Shown piece after piece: positions 20,592-32,500 of a DNA stretch of 64,000 nucleotides (its first letter is position 1; every line of letters begins with the position of its first letter). The notes below the pieces were generated by a model. The model was not told the DNA's origin and searched no databases. It was given only the letters and a program-made list of their open reading frames with translations. Source of the stretch: Branchiostoma floridae (lineage: Eukaryota > Chordata > Leptocardii > Amphioxiformes > Branchiostomatidae). The stretch spans positions 1,058,613 through 1,122,612 of the forward strand of contig NC_049991.1 in NCBI RefSeq assembly GCF_000003815.2, given 5' to 3'. The position numbers and the translations under genes are program-made.

Positions 20592-23500
20592 CTGGCAAAA
20601 AAAAGAGGAGTCATTTTGAAGCTTAAATTTGGGCATATCGATAAGTGTTTCCTAATGTAAATGAAGCAAAATATTCACATTATTAGCAGCTCCATGCCAG
20701 AAAAGGGAGAATACAGGTTACAGTCACCCAGCTGTGTTCTGCCACCCAGCCTTAATTCAGCAGTATTAGAGTTGAGGCCTGATGCTGTCCATACTAACTA
20801 AACATACCAGTATTGGCATTATCTTAATGGCCTGTATCAAATGCATACATGTTAGAGTCTGGTAACCAGACCATTGAGAGTTTACAGTATCTTTTTGGCA
20901 ATCAAAGTGCTTCCCACCCGCCCAATGTATTTAGATTTATATTGATTTATGGGCTCAAATTTACTGCTAATACTGTAAATGCAGAAATGTTCGCTGTGGA
21001 TTAATGTTTGCGGTTTTCCAGCGGCCGCTTCACCGCGAATTTAAAACCACCGCGAACATTTTTCCATAACAGTAAGAGACTACAGTGCATGGTGCTACCA
21101 CAAAATTAAAACCACCGCGAAAAGTCCATTTTCGTGCTACCGCGAAATTAAATCCCCGCGAACTTAAATGCATTTACAGTAGTCTGAAGTCGCACTGGGT
21201 GGAAAGATACCAAGAGAGATACGTGTACTTTGAGATACAGATCATAATACTACAGATCAACTCTTAACTACAAACTGTTGAGAGTAAGAATAACAAGAAT
21301 ATGTATGTATGTATGTACATACACATACACACAGACACACACACCATGTGTTCCTGACCACTAGCATTTGTAATTTTTTGACGAGGTACATGTATAAACT
21401 TTTTTCATTCACAAACTCAGTTTGGGGTTTCCCTGAGGATGTTATCCATATAATCAAATCAACATGGCCTTACTCAGATTCCTTCTTTCCATTTCCCTTC
21501 AAAACCCCTCAAATATTGGTTCCTACCTCTAGACTTAGAAGCCTCCCTATTGGTCCCGTGGGGTTGACCATTTTGTACATGTTCCTGGGCACCACCCACA
21601 CTTCTAACGTCTCCTCCCCTCCGTCACTCTCCACATCAAACGTGACGATCAGCCCTCGCAGCTGGTCCCCGCGCATGTAGATACTGCCTTCCCGCGGCGG
21701 ACTGATGACCGTGTACAGACACTTCTGTTCCATCCGTTTCCCGTACTGCGACACGGCGCTCTGTAGCGACAGCTGCGCCATGCGAGCGAACGCCTCCAGA
21801 TGTGTCCTGTAGGTGTCGGTGTGTTTATCGTGGGGATCCTTGTGATGGAAGAAACTCTCCCAGTAACTGTTGATTCCGGGCGAGGATGCTGTTAGATCGT
21901 TGTACAGGAAGAAGTCGAGCTGGTTGATGACGTCCTGGTTTACCACAGCCTCAAACTTACGAGCAAAGAATGTCGGCCTGTTGGTCTGGAGAAAATAACA
22001 GAAGTGTTAAATAAATGTATCATCATGACAGTTGTTTTTTCTATGTACATTTCAACATCAAGCCAAAATAAGAAAACCTAGCAAACACCAACAGTAGGCC
22101 TGGTCAATACAAGGATAGACTGTTCCAAGTCAACTTTTTGTACTGCTTACAATGTACCTTATCCCAAGATCCTCCCCTCCAGAATGAAATATTCCAAATG
22201 CAGACTCTTCCCAAATTGCAAAATGATTCTTTCAAGTAACTCCATCTCTGATGTTAAAGCACCCACAAGCAAAAGTTCAAGTCATATCACATTCATACAG
22301 AGACATGGGATCCCATAAAAAGGCATAATACACATTTTAGTGACCACTGTGTAAAAGCAAAGCATTTGAGAGTGTATGCCAAAAATGTAAATCAAGTCCT
22401 GCACTACACGTGGGGACCATGGTACTTCAAATTTTAGGTAATTTGACTTTGATACCAGGACACAGGAGCCCAAAGGAAAATTGCAACAAATGAAGAAGAA
22501 AATAATTTTCAATCCGTATAAGCCAAAAGTCTGAATGAAGCCCTGTGGACATCTGTGCAGGGCACCCCTCACTAAATCTTAGGTCATTTGGTTTAAGTTC
22601 AAGGGCACAAGAGGGCAAAATATACATTTTGGTCTGAAAATGGGTTACATGTTCATGCAGCATGCAAGATGACACGTCTACAATAGTCCGACCTACAATG
22701 TTTCCTTTTTCAATTATTCTACCTGGAAGACTTTAACAAAACTTCCCCTGCAGTTTCACAGCAAGCTGTTAGGAGGCCCAAACTTATACCACATCTTCCT
22801 TGCACTAAAATGTATGTGTCATCAAAATATCAAAACCACAGCATGTCCATGGCCAAAGATACTACCATAGAAAATACTGGTGCAGTATCAAGGTTGGCCA
22901 CCAGGGGGCCAAAAATCAAACTTGACTGTCGGGTCAACAGCATCCCAGTACCAAATGTTACCGTGATCGCTCGAGATGATCTGGAGCGCAGAACCGAATG
23001 TTCACATATGTCCAGCACAACTATACCTCCATGGAGGTGCTTTAATGGAAAAATTTGATGGAAGGAGAAGCAATTCAAGTATTCAAGTATTTTTGGACAA
23101 CTGTCTGGCAGAATGTAGAGATTTCCACTCAGAGTCTGAAAATTGAAACATAGTTCCTTAAAAGATGGTCAAAACTTTCTCACTTCACAACCTCAATAGA
23201 CTGAAGTTAGGAGACCACCCTGATACATTCTCTGAGACACAGATCAGGATCTTTACCAATATCAAGCATTCTTTAAAATTGTAATCTCTTAACATTAACA
23301 TATATATCTAAATCACATATCACATTCAATGAAAGTTCACTTATTGCTAAAACGACTGTCATAGAAGCTTTTTGACATGTTTTTTCATACTACTTTCTGT
23401 TAATTGCACAATCATCAGTGGATTTTAATGCAGTTACCAGGTTTAGCAGGTTTAGTCCGCTAACCCTATACAAAAGACCAAACTTCTTTCATTTTGACAA

Positions 23501-26500
23501 TTGTGTTTCCATGCTGGTGTTCCTTTGTCATGCCAATTGGGCTGCATATCAACCCTTGACATGGTTTTTAGGTCATAGAACCTACAAAAGGTCCTATATT
23601 ATACCAAAACAGAGTGGAACCTACAGTAGGTCCTACATTACACCAAATAGAGTGGAGCCTACAGTAGGTCCTACATTATACCAAACACAGTGGAGCCTAC
23701 AGTAGGTCCTACATTACACCAAACACAGTGGAACCTACAGTAGGTCCTACATTACACCAAACACAGTGGAGCCTACAGTAGGTCCTATATTATACCAAAC
23801 ACAGTGGAGCCTACAGTAGGTCCTACATTACACCAAACACAGTGGAACCTACAGTAGGTCCTACATTACACCAAACACAGTGGAACCTACAGTAGGCCCT
23901 ACATTATATAAAATGCAGTGCAACCTACAATAAGTCCTACATTACACCAAACACTGTGGAACCTACAGTAGGTCCTACATTACACCAAACACAGTGGAAC
24001 CTACAGTAGGTCCTACATTACACCAAACACAGTGGAGCCTACAGTAGGTCCTACATGTGTACATTATACCAAACACAGTGAAACCTATAGTAGGTCCTAC
24101 ATGTACATTATGTATGACATTGTATAAAACACCCTGAAAGCAACAGACTGGAACAGGTTTTCCTACCTGTAGCACTGTTTGGAAGAAAGACTGGAGAGAA
24201 ACAAGAAAATTAACTGTAGTCCAAAGAAACTAAATTCTTTTATCTACTCATAATACTTAATGGGTATTAAGTTAAGATTGTTAACATTGCTCTAGATTTT
24301 TAAACTTTTTTGGAAAGGAAACTCGAATTTCCATTCGAATACCGGTCTTTTTTAATGTAATAGAAGTGCCCAAACACCCAACAACTACTAACATGATTGT
24401 ACAAATGAAATTCCTCATTATGTAGAATTTCTGTTTCATAGGTATAAAATGCGTTTTTATTAATTCTAGAGATCTTTGGCCGCACACTAATGTGTGTTGT
24501 ATTAAGTGTTGATTTTGGCAGTATTACTCAATACCACAACATTTAGTAATTTATGTCACCTTACAGCAAATACTTTAGCACAGGTACTATAATAATATTG
24601 ATCATTTTACAGTTGTATCATTTTCTGTAACAGTAACATCATCAGTTTGTGTACTGTTTTTTAGTCAACAGTACAATATCAGTTTGTGTACTGTTTTATA
24701 GTTAACAGTACAGTATCAATTTTAGTACTGTTTTATAGTCAAGACTGTTTTAAGCTGTTTAAGTTGGAGTAACAGTCCACCTAGCATTTTTGGTGTCCTG
24801 GAATTTTTGCTATGAAACAAGGATTTATAAGCTTGTATTTGTATTTTCAAGTATAACAAACAAAACAAGCTATTACACAGGTCAGCAAAGGCAACTATCG
24901 CTGGGAATAGCTGACCACCAAAACTACAGATGAGTGTACAATTTACAATTATCTTGTCACAAAACAGCTGCAGAAGAATGTCCCCAATTTACTATCTTAA
25001 ACATACAACAAAATGTGACAGAGCCCATATCATCTTCTTAAGCTAAGGGCACAACCCGCCGTACATGCAAATACGTGCTGTCTACGTGCCAAAATGTGGG
25101 AAATCTTTTGGGATCCATAAGTAGCTTTTGTACAAACTCATAGGGAATCTGACAGATTTTGGAGTGCGCAGACACGTCGTAGAACTTTACGTGCAGGCAA
25201 AACTTTGTGTTGCCATGTTGACATACTCCCTCCCTGCTATTTCCAGTCGTTCCCCATGTTTTCAGAAATATGTGGGGGACATGGCCTTAAAAAAAATGTA
25301 CGGACAAATTGCACGTATGTCGGGTTGTGCCTTTAGGTTTAGCCAGCAGTGATCATGAGAAATCTTGCTTGATATGCTTGCAGAAAGGTGCAACTGCTGG
25401 GACGTACCTGTAGTTTGTGGAAGTCATCAGGTTTGAAGTCGTTGGGTGAACAGCCGCACCAGTCCACAATGTGCTTGTACTGACACTTACAGCCCAGCTT
25501 ACGGTTCCAGTTGGTGATGCGCAGGTTGTTATCTACCATGGACAGGCACATGGCACTGTTCTCCAGCACTGTGTGGAAGAACGACTGAAAGGTAGGGGGA
25601 AGGGGCATCAGTTAAAACCACTCTCTTCACAGATTCAAATACAACCAGACAGACATGTATCTAATGGGAGGTAAGAATTTCACAATGGCAACTTTACATC
25701 AACCCTCATAATACCACCAGGTACCCTAGGACCACCACATAAAGCACATGTGACCAGTTACAATTTTGGTCAGGTAATCATTAACATGGCAGTGTTTTAC
25801 AAGAATTCTGATAAAATGCCGGCCGACGTCTGTAACCAATCTGTGACAAGTGAATGAATCAGTCTGTATGTCAACTAAAAGCTCTGAGATAAATAGAAGA
25901 CAATAAGATTAAAACAGTGTAGGAAGCTGACTCTACCTCTGCAGGAAGAAGTGTGTACTTGTAGAAGTGTTTCAAACTTGTGACCAGTTCGTCGTCAGAC
26001 GACGTGACATAGTCACAGAAGGCGCGGTTCAGCGCCACCCAGTCGCTGCCGCCATCGATGAGGATTCCCTCGGGAATCTTGCGGTCCCCGAGTCGCCACA
26101 TGTGCGTGTCGCACTCGTAAAACACCCGATCCAACCCCTGCTTCTTGATGAACCTGAGGAGAGAGCAGGACAAAGTCAGGACAATGTTTTACATGTAGAT
26201 AAAGCAGGTATCTCAATGGGCCATGCCGTGTCGACTATTGTTTGCAAAAGACTTTCGATATCAGTCACCAAAAACCACTATTAGGTATCAATGAGTGCCA
26301 GTATATTGCCCAATTTGGTATTTTGTAAAACTTAACAAAAATCATTGTGAAAATTTCAAAATACTGCAAACTAGCTGAAAACAGGTGAGATCACTGCAAA
26401 TCTCTTTTTGAGTTGAGTTGAGTTTATTTTTATCCACATTTGATCCACAATCTCTTTTTGAGGAAACTTCTTAATTATTGCGCGTTGTTTTTTAAACTTC

Positions 26501-29500
26501 GTAGCAAAACTGCCAACCCCGCACTAGGGGAATGAAACTCCGATTTGTTTGTTAAGGTCACATACTTTACGAGTTTGTAGCAAGTCATTGCAATTTAATT
26601 AATGCAAATATTTGTCACCGACAGACACAGCCCAGTGAGATCTTCACTCTAATGACACCCATATTCCATAATAGGACTTACCGCGAACCTGAAATCTGTC
26701 CACTTAGCTGCTCTCTTCCCCGATTAATAGTCTGGCACCAGTTAACAGGCATATGTTTGAAATTTGAATATTAGTTTCTAATCCTGTTACACTTCTTTAT
26801 TCAATAGTTGGTGACATTGAAGGCAGAAGTTTGGATGAGAATCAGTACCAGACTATTTTGTTGATGGAAGCAAACATAGCAATGGAATACATAGAACAGG
26901 ATGGATTCCTGGCTACCACTACACCCTCCAACCACCATCTCCACCAAAGGTTTCTCCACCTCTTGACAGACAGAATCTTTCCTAAAATTGAAATCATTTC
27001 CCAAAAAAAGTAAAACCCTCCACCAAGAGATATTCCCACCCCCAGGGTCCACGAAATACGTTTTTGTCACCTGTGATTACGGTACGGTTCACTTCGACTT
27101 CCCGATGTCGTTGCTTTAGCGCTACAGGTGGGCAAAATTAACATCTCCGTGTTAGAGAGGAACCAACATGTGTGCAAACGTTAAGCTAAGTTGTAATCAT
27201 GTGAGGTTTACTTGTAATTACATTGACTCACTGTGACATACATTGTAGGTTTTTTTCCTTTTAGAACAGTAGTCATGTGCCAAATGACATTTAGTCTTAT
27301 TGATCTGTTTCCTTGTAACCAGTATATATCTAATTTGTAATAACCAGCAATGTCATACATGTATTTCCTTTTCTTAGTAGCCAACTTTAGTATACTTTGA
27401 AATGAAAGAAGAACTACATGATAATTGCCATATTCAAACAATACATGATGCTAACATAGGACTTTCTTACTGGATGTTATTGTCATTTTTCAGCCAGATG
27501 ACTTACATGTAAAATTTGGCATGGAAATTATGTGGGCAAATACTCCAGGAGCGTGTGTTTTATATATTTCTTGTACAGGCCTTTAGAATTATTACCACAG
27601 TGACTATGAATATGAAGGTATTGTAATCAGTTGATTTGTTTGCTTGTTTGTCCTGGTGTGTGTCTGCAGTAGCCTGCCAGGATGTGAGCAGAAAAGGTAT
27701 AATAGGATATTTTCTGACTTGTATATTATCTATTTGGCTGGCCTCCAATGTTGTAGACATGGATACTGAAATTTGGTATGAGACACCTAGGACACATACC
27801 CAAAGGCATTCTTTGTGTCATAGTATTATAACCAAATGACTTAAAATTTACTGTGAGGGTACATAGAACATACAATATGCCCACCAGGACTTCAATTCAC
27901 ACACACCAGTACCTACAAAATGATTTGCTTAGCGATTTTTGCTATTTGCAGACCAAAAATGGTTTATTGCCCTGGTCTTGAAACCAAATGACCTAAAATT
28001 TGGTATGAGGATACTGTTGAGTATTCCCACAGAACTCATTTAGTACCTTTTGCATAAACTATTTCAAATTTTTCTTTTCTTTTCTTGGGTAGAAGTATTG
28101 GGGGGGGGGGGGGGGTTGATATGTAACAGATCTATTTGTGCACAGGGAGTGAGATGGAATAAGATGTGTTGCATTTACGCAAATGTGGCCTTTCCAATAC
28201 ACATTATATCTAGCTTACCAAACCAATATTGTTCACATCAACAACATCAATTTCTGGATTTCCCAGCCTGATTATTATTGGGTGGGTCAACAAGTCCTTT
28301 ATTTCCTGCCAGGGGATGAATTGCACAGAGTTTACGATAGGCAGGGCTGAATCACAAGTCAGGAGCGGCTGTCATGTGGCGCCAACTCAAGTCACCACAA
28401 TACGACAGTTATTACCCCAGTTGTGGCCAAAGGACTCACACTTTAACGTGCTCAAGGTGTGGCTCTCCTCAAACAGGACCTTACTGAGGGACGGCCCTAA
28501 CCAAAGCTACACAAGTGTAGGTACCCATTTCCACCTGAGCAAAGTGAGGAAAGTCATGTGAAGTGCCTTTCCCAAGGGCACAAGATCGGTAGCATATCAA
28601 TGGATTCAGACCCAGGACCTCTGGGCAAAACATCCTGCTGTTACATGACATGACCACACAATTTCATGTCATTTCCAACCCGTTTTAATGTGTTTTGTGT
28701 GAATGTATCTCCCACTAAGTCCTGGCAGAAAATATTTCAAAATGGTTATTGTCATTATCCTGGGTAAGAGATCCTTTCATTTATATACAACAATTTCAGA
28801 ACAAATGTTTGGATGACGTTGCAGTTGACGTTCAATAAATAAGAAGGAGTTACAGTAAGAATGTTGTTGAGACCTGTTGTCATCCCTGCCGTGAGACTTG
28901 AGGAAGTTTTCCTCACGATGGAGAGTCAAGAAGGCTGTCAGCTGGTCAATGGGTCTGGAGAAAACAAGAAAATACATCATCTCATCTTCTCAATACCATA
29001 TACAATATAATCCTGTGTGGCCAGTAGTGACATATTGCACAAACTTAAAGATGACAATTGATCTGCATAGCCAGATACACACAAATTTATAAATCAGTTT
29101 TTTTTTCTTACCAGGGCACTGTACACCCTCATACTTTCTAACAAAAATCCAGATGACAACTACCACACCAGGCAGGGTCTTGACTGTGACCTGTCTGACC
29201 AAAATTTGACTTTTTTGCTGACTTGATTTGTCTGAATAAGTAACATGCTGACTTGAAGTGACTTCATTGTCTTATGAAATACAATCCTTGTAATTGTCCA
29301 TCACAACAACCATTATTTCCTTCCTAAATAGTTTCATCAGGTTGGTAGATCAATTGAACAAAGTCTTCTTCGTTACACAACCTTCTTTTGATTCTTCTGT
29401 AAACGTTTCAATGACTATCTGTCGCCTTCATCAGTACAAAATGAAACAAATACTTTCGGTATGATATGAACTAGACAATCCGATAGTGGAATTCAAACTT

Positions 29501-32500
29501 AATTTTGCATTTCATATAGCACCGAAAGTATTTGTTTCATTTTGTACTGATGAAGGCGAAAGATAGTCGTCGAAACGTCTACGGAAGAATTAAAAGAAGG
29601 TTGTGTAACGAAGAAGACTTTGTTCAACCATTATTTCCTGCTGTATGCACACAGTAACCCATCAGCCCAGCACCAGCTGTAGTGCTTACTTGGTGGGGTA
29701 GTCGGTACCACTCAGGTTGATAAAGAAGTCCCACTTCCAGTCGTACATGGCGCGGAGGTCGTTCATGCAGCGCAGCAGCATCTGCAGCAGGCTGGCCCCG
29801 CCCCAGATGGTGGACATGCGCCACGTCGTGAAGCGGATGTTGTGGTACGGTCGGAAGGCCTCCTGCAGCTCCCTGTGCAGGTAGTGGGACCGCTGCAGGG
29901 ACAAAGGACAGGTCAGGACCAGCATTCCTGCCAGAAACCACCATAGAGGAGGTACGTACTAACCTGGTCTTCATGGCAGGGGTCCTGATGGTACATACAT
30001 GGGTGAGATAGTAGGGATCATGGTAGTACATACATGTATATAACCAAGCATTCCGCATCATCCGAGGTATCAGCCCGACCGCTGGTCAGATCGCTGTGTT
30101 GTATTTCATTTATGTCATACCCACCTGAGAAAACCCATGGTTTGATGCGAAATGTGCCAGAAGTTGAACAAATTTGGTGCCCTTGAACAAAAAGTGTTAC
30201 AACTGCAATGTTCCAACGTCCGAATCAGGTATTCGAATTTTCAACCACGCCTCACTCGTCGCGGACAGGGTACGTTCGAATTATTCAATGGAAGCCTGTG
30301 TGATACAACCTCAAAGCCTGTGTGATACAGCTTTTTATCACACGGTCCAGAACACTTGTATCGAACATCATGTCATACCTGTGATGCAAAAACGTTCGAT
30401 ACGGGTGTTCCGGACCTGGCCATAACTTCCTTATCGCACAGGTTCGAAAGACGTATCACACGGGCTCCATTCAAATAATTCGAACTGTTTCGAGCGGGTC
30501 GAGTGCGGCGCCATCAAAAGTTCAAATACCTGATTCAGTGTTGTATTCTATATTTATCACGGCCCAGGTATGACATAAATACATGTACTAACCTTATCCA
30601 CAAGGATGAGATAGTAGAGGTCCTAACATGTACTAACCTTATCCACATGGATGAGATAGTAGAGGTCCTAACATGTACTAACCTTATCCACATGGATGAG
30701 ATAGTAGTGGTCCTGATGGTACATAGTTTACATGTACTAACCTTATCCACATGGATGAGATAGTAGAGGTCCTAACATGTACTAACCTTATCCACATGGA
30801 TGAGATAGTAGAGGTCCTAACATGTACTAACCTTATCCACATGGATGAGATAGTAGAGGTCCTAACATGTACTAACCTTATCCACATGGATGAGATAGTA
30901 GAGGTCCTAACATGTACTAACCTTATCCACATGGATGAGATAGTAGTGGTCCTAACATGTACTAACCTTATCCACATGGATGAGATAGTAGTGGTCCTGG
31001 TGGTAGATGGCCTTGAGTAACCTCTTGACCTGTCTGATGGCCCTCCCGTGTACCACCATGACAAAGGCAATCCTGACAGGAGTTCGACCATGTAGGAAAT
31101 AGTCCTCCTCCATGGGCACCTTGTGTGCAGGTTTACCTGTATAGAAAGAATAAGGCATGTAAGGTATTTGGTACTGACTAACACACACAGATACTTATTT
31201 GCTACAACTATGAGTATTAGATAGTACTGTCCATATCCCTGGTAGAGTGAGTAACCACAGTACCACCAGGTCCTGTATTGTCTGTACCCCCTGCTATGGT
31301 GGTAACTTGCCCCCGTAGCTTCCATACCCTTGTAGTACCTGTACCTCTTGTAGCTTTCGCACCCCCATTGTGTCTTGTACCTCTGGAAGTGTTCATATGC
31401 CTGTAATTTTTGTACCTCCCTTAAGTGTCTATACCCATTGAATTGTCTGTACCAACTGGACCCCATTTTAGGTTTATCATTACGAAATAAGTGGCTCTTC
31501 TGTTACCAGTTTGAATTGCCCCCCATATCTTGCAACAAGTACAGGTGGCCCGCCGCACTTCCACCTAAGTGTCTAAAGACAACCATCATCGGTTGCGAAG
31601 CGTCACATGACGGTACATATATACCATCACCAGTCTAAAGTGGGGCTTAAGAAAGCACTATAAATTCAACTCCTTTCTCCTTTAGTGTTTTTAAAGAAAA
31701 TTTCAAGCACAACAAGACAAAAAAGTATCTTAAGAGTCTTAAAGAATGGTGCATTAGGGTTCAAACGACCCAAGACCAAACATTGTAAGGACATTTAAAT
31801 CAGGTTGAGCATTGTCCAAGGAACCAGATGGTACAGTATACACACACCTGGCACAGCACATCTATAAATACCATTCCTTCCTCACGGGGAGACAACAGAA
31901 TTCTACTCATGCCAGAGAGCTGGGTAAAGGACGCCACACGTCGTCATGACAGCGGTTGTCAGCAGGCCTAACCTGGCACTGTGCAAGCACTACAGACTCT
32001 TATCCTGCCCTTCAGCACCAGTCAGAAGGTAAGGAGAGGAGCCGTGTGTTTGTCCAGTGTTTGTACAGTGTGCAGGTATGGGGAGGCACGTATTGATCAG
32101 TGCAGACAGCTGTCGTGCTGGGGAACATTACACACAACTCAGGCACGGGACGAGGAAGGAAATACTGACACTCTGCCTTTAAGTAAGTGCAGAAAAACAT
32201 TTTCTATTCCTTATGCAGTTCAAACAGTATGAGTGATACTCATTGTAAATCATGTTTGATTCAGGTGGACAATGATTAGAAGTACTTTCACCATTGTTTA
32301 TATTTGTCCTGAGCACAATGTACATTTGCAAGGGCAAGAAATGTCTGCATTACATTGTAACGCATTACGTGTACATGTACATTGTAACCTGTCATACTTT
32401 TTGCAGGTGTTGTGTCAACTTTTAACAAAAGTATAGGTTTTGTTGTCTTAACTTCAAGAGATGCACAAAGATTTATGCTTTTTTTACTTCCATTCTTCTG

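Noticed and set aside
20308-20598. Frames overlapping XYLT exon 9 in other frames or strands
   Set aside because: Shadows caused by the high GC content of the exon; the protein in the exon frame is clearly xylosyltransferase.
30684-31466. 260-codon minus-strand frame rich in Tyr, Arg and repeated Ser-Met-Trp-Ile-Arg
   Set aside because: It runs through XYLT exon 3 in the wrong frame, through intron sequence and through the 45-bp repeat. The repeat and a Tyr-coding low-complexity stretch explain its length.
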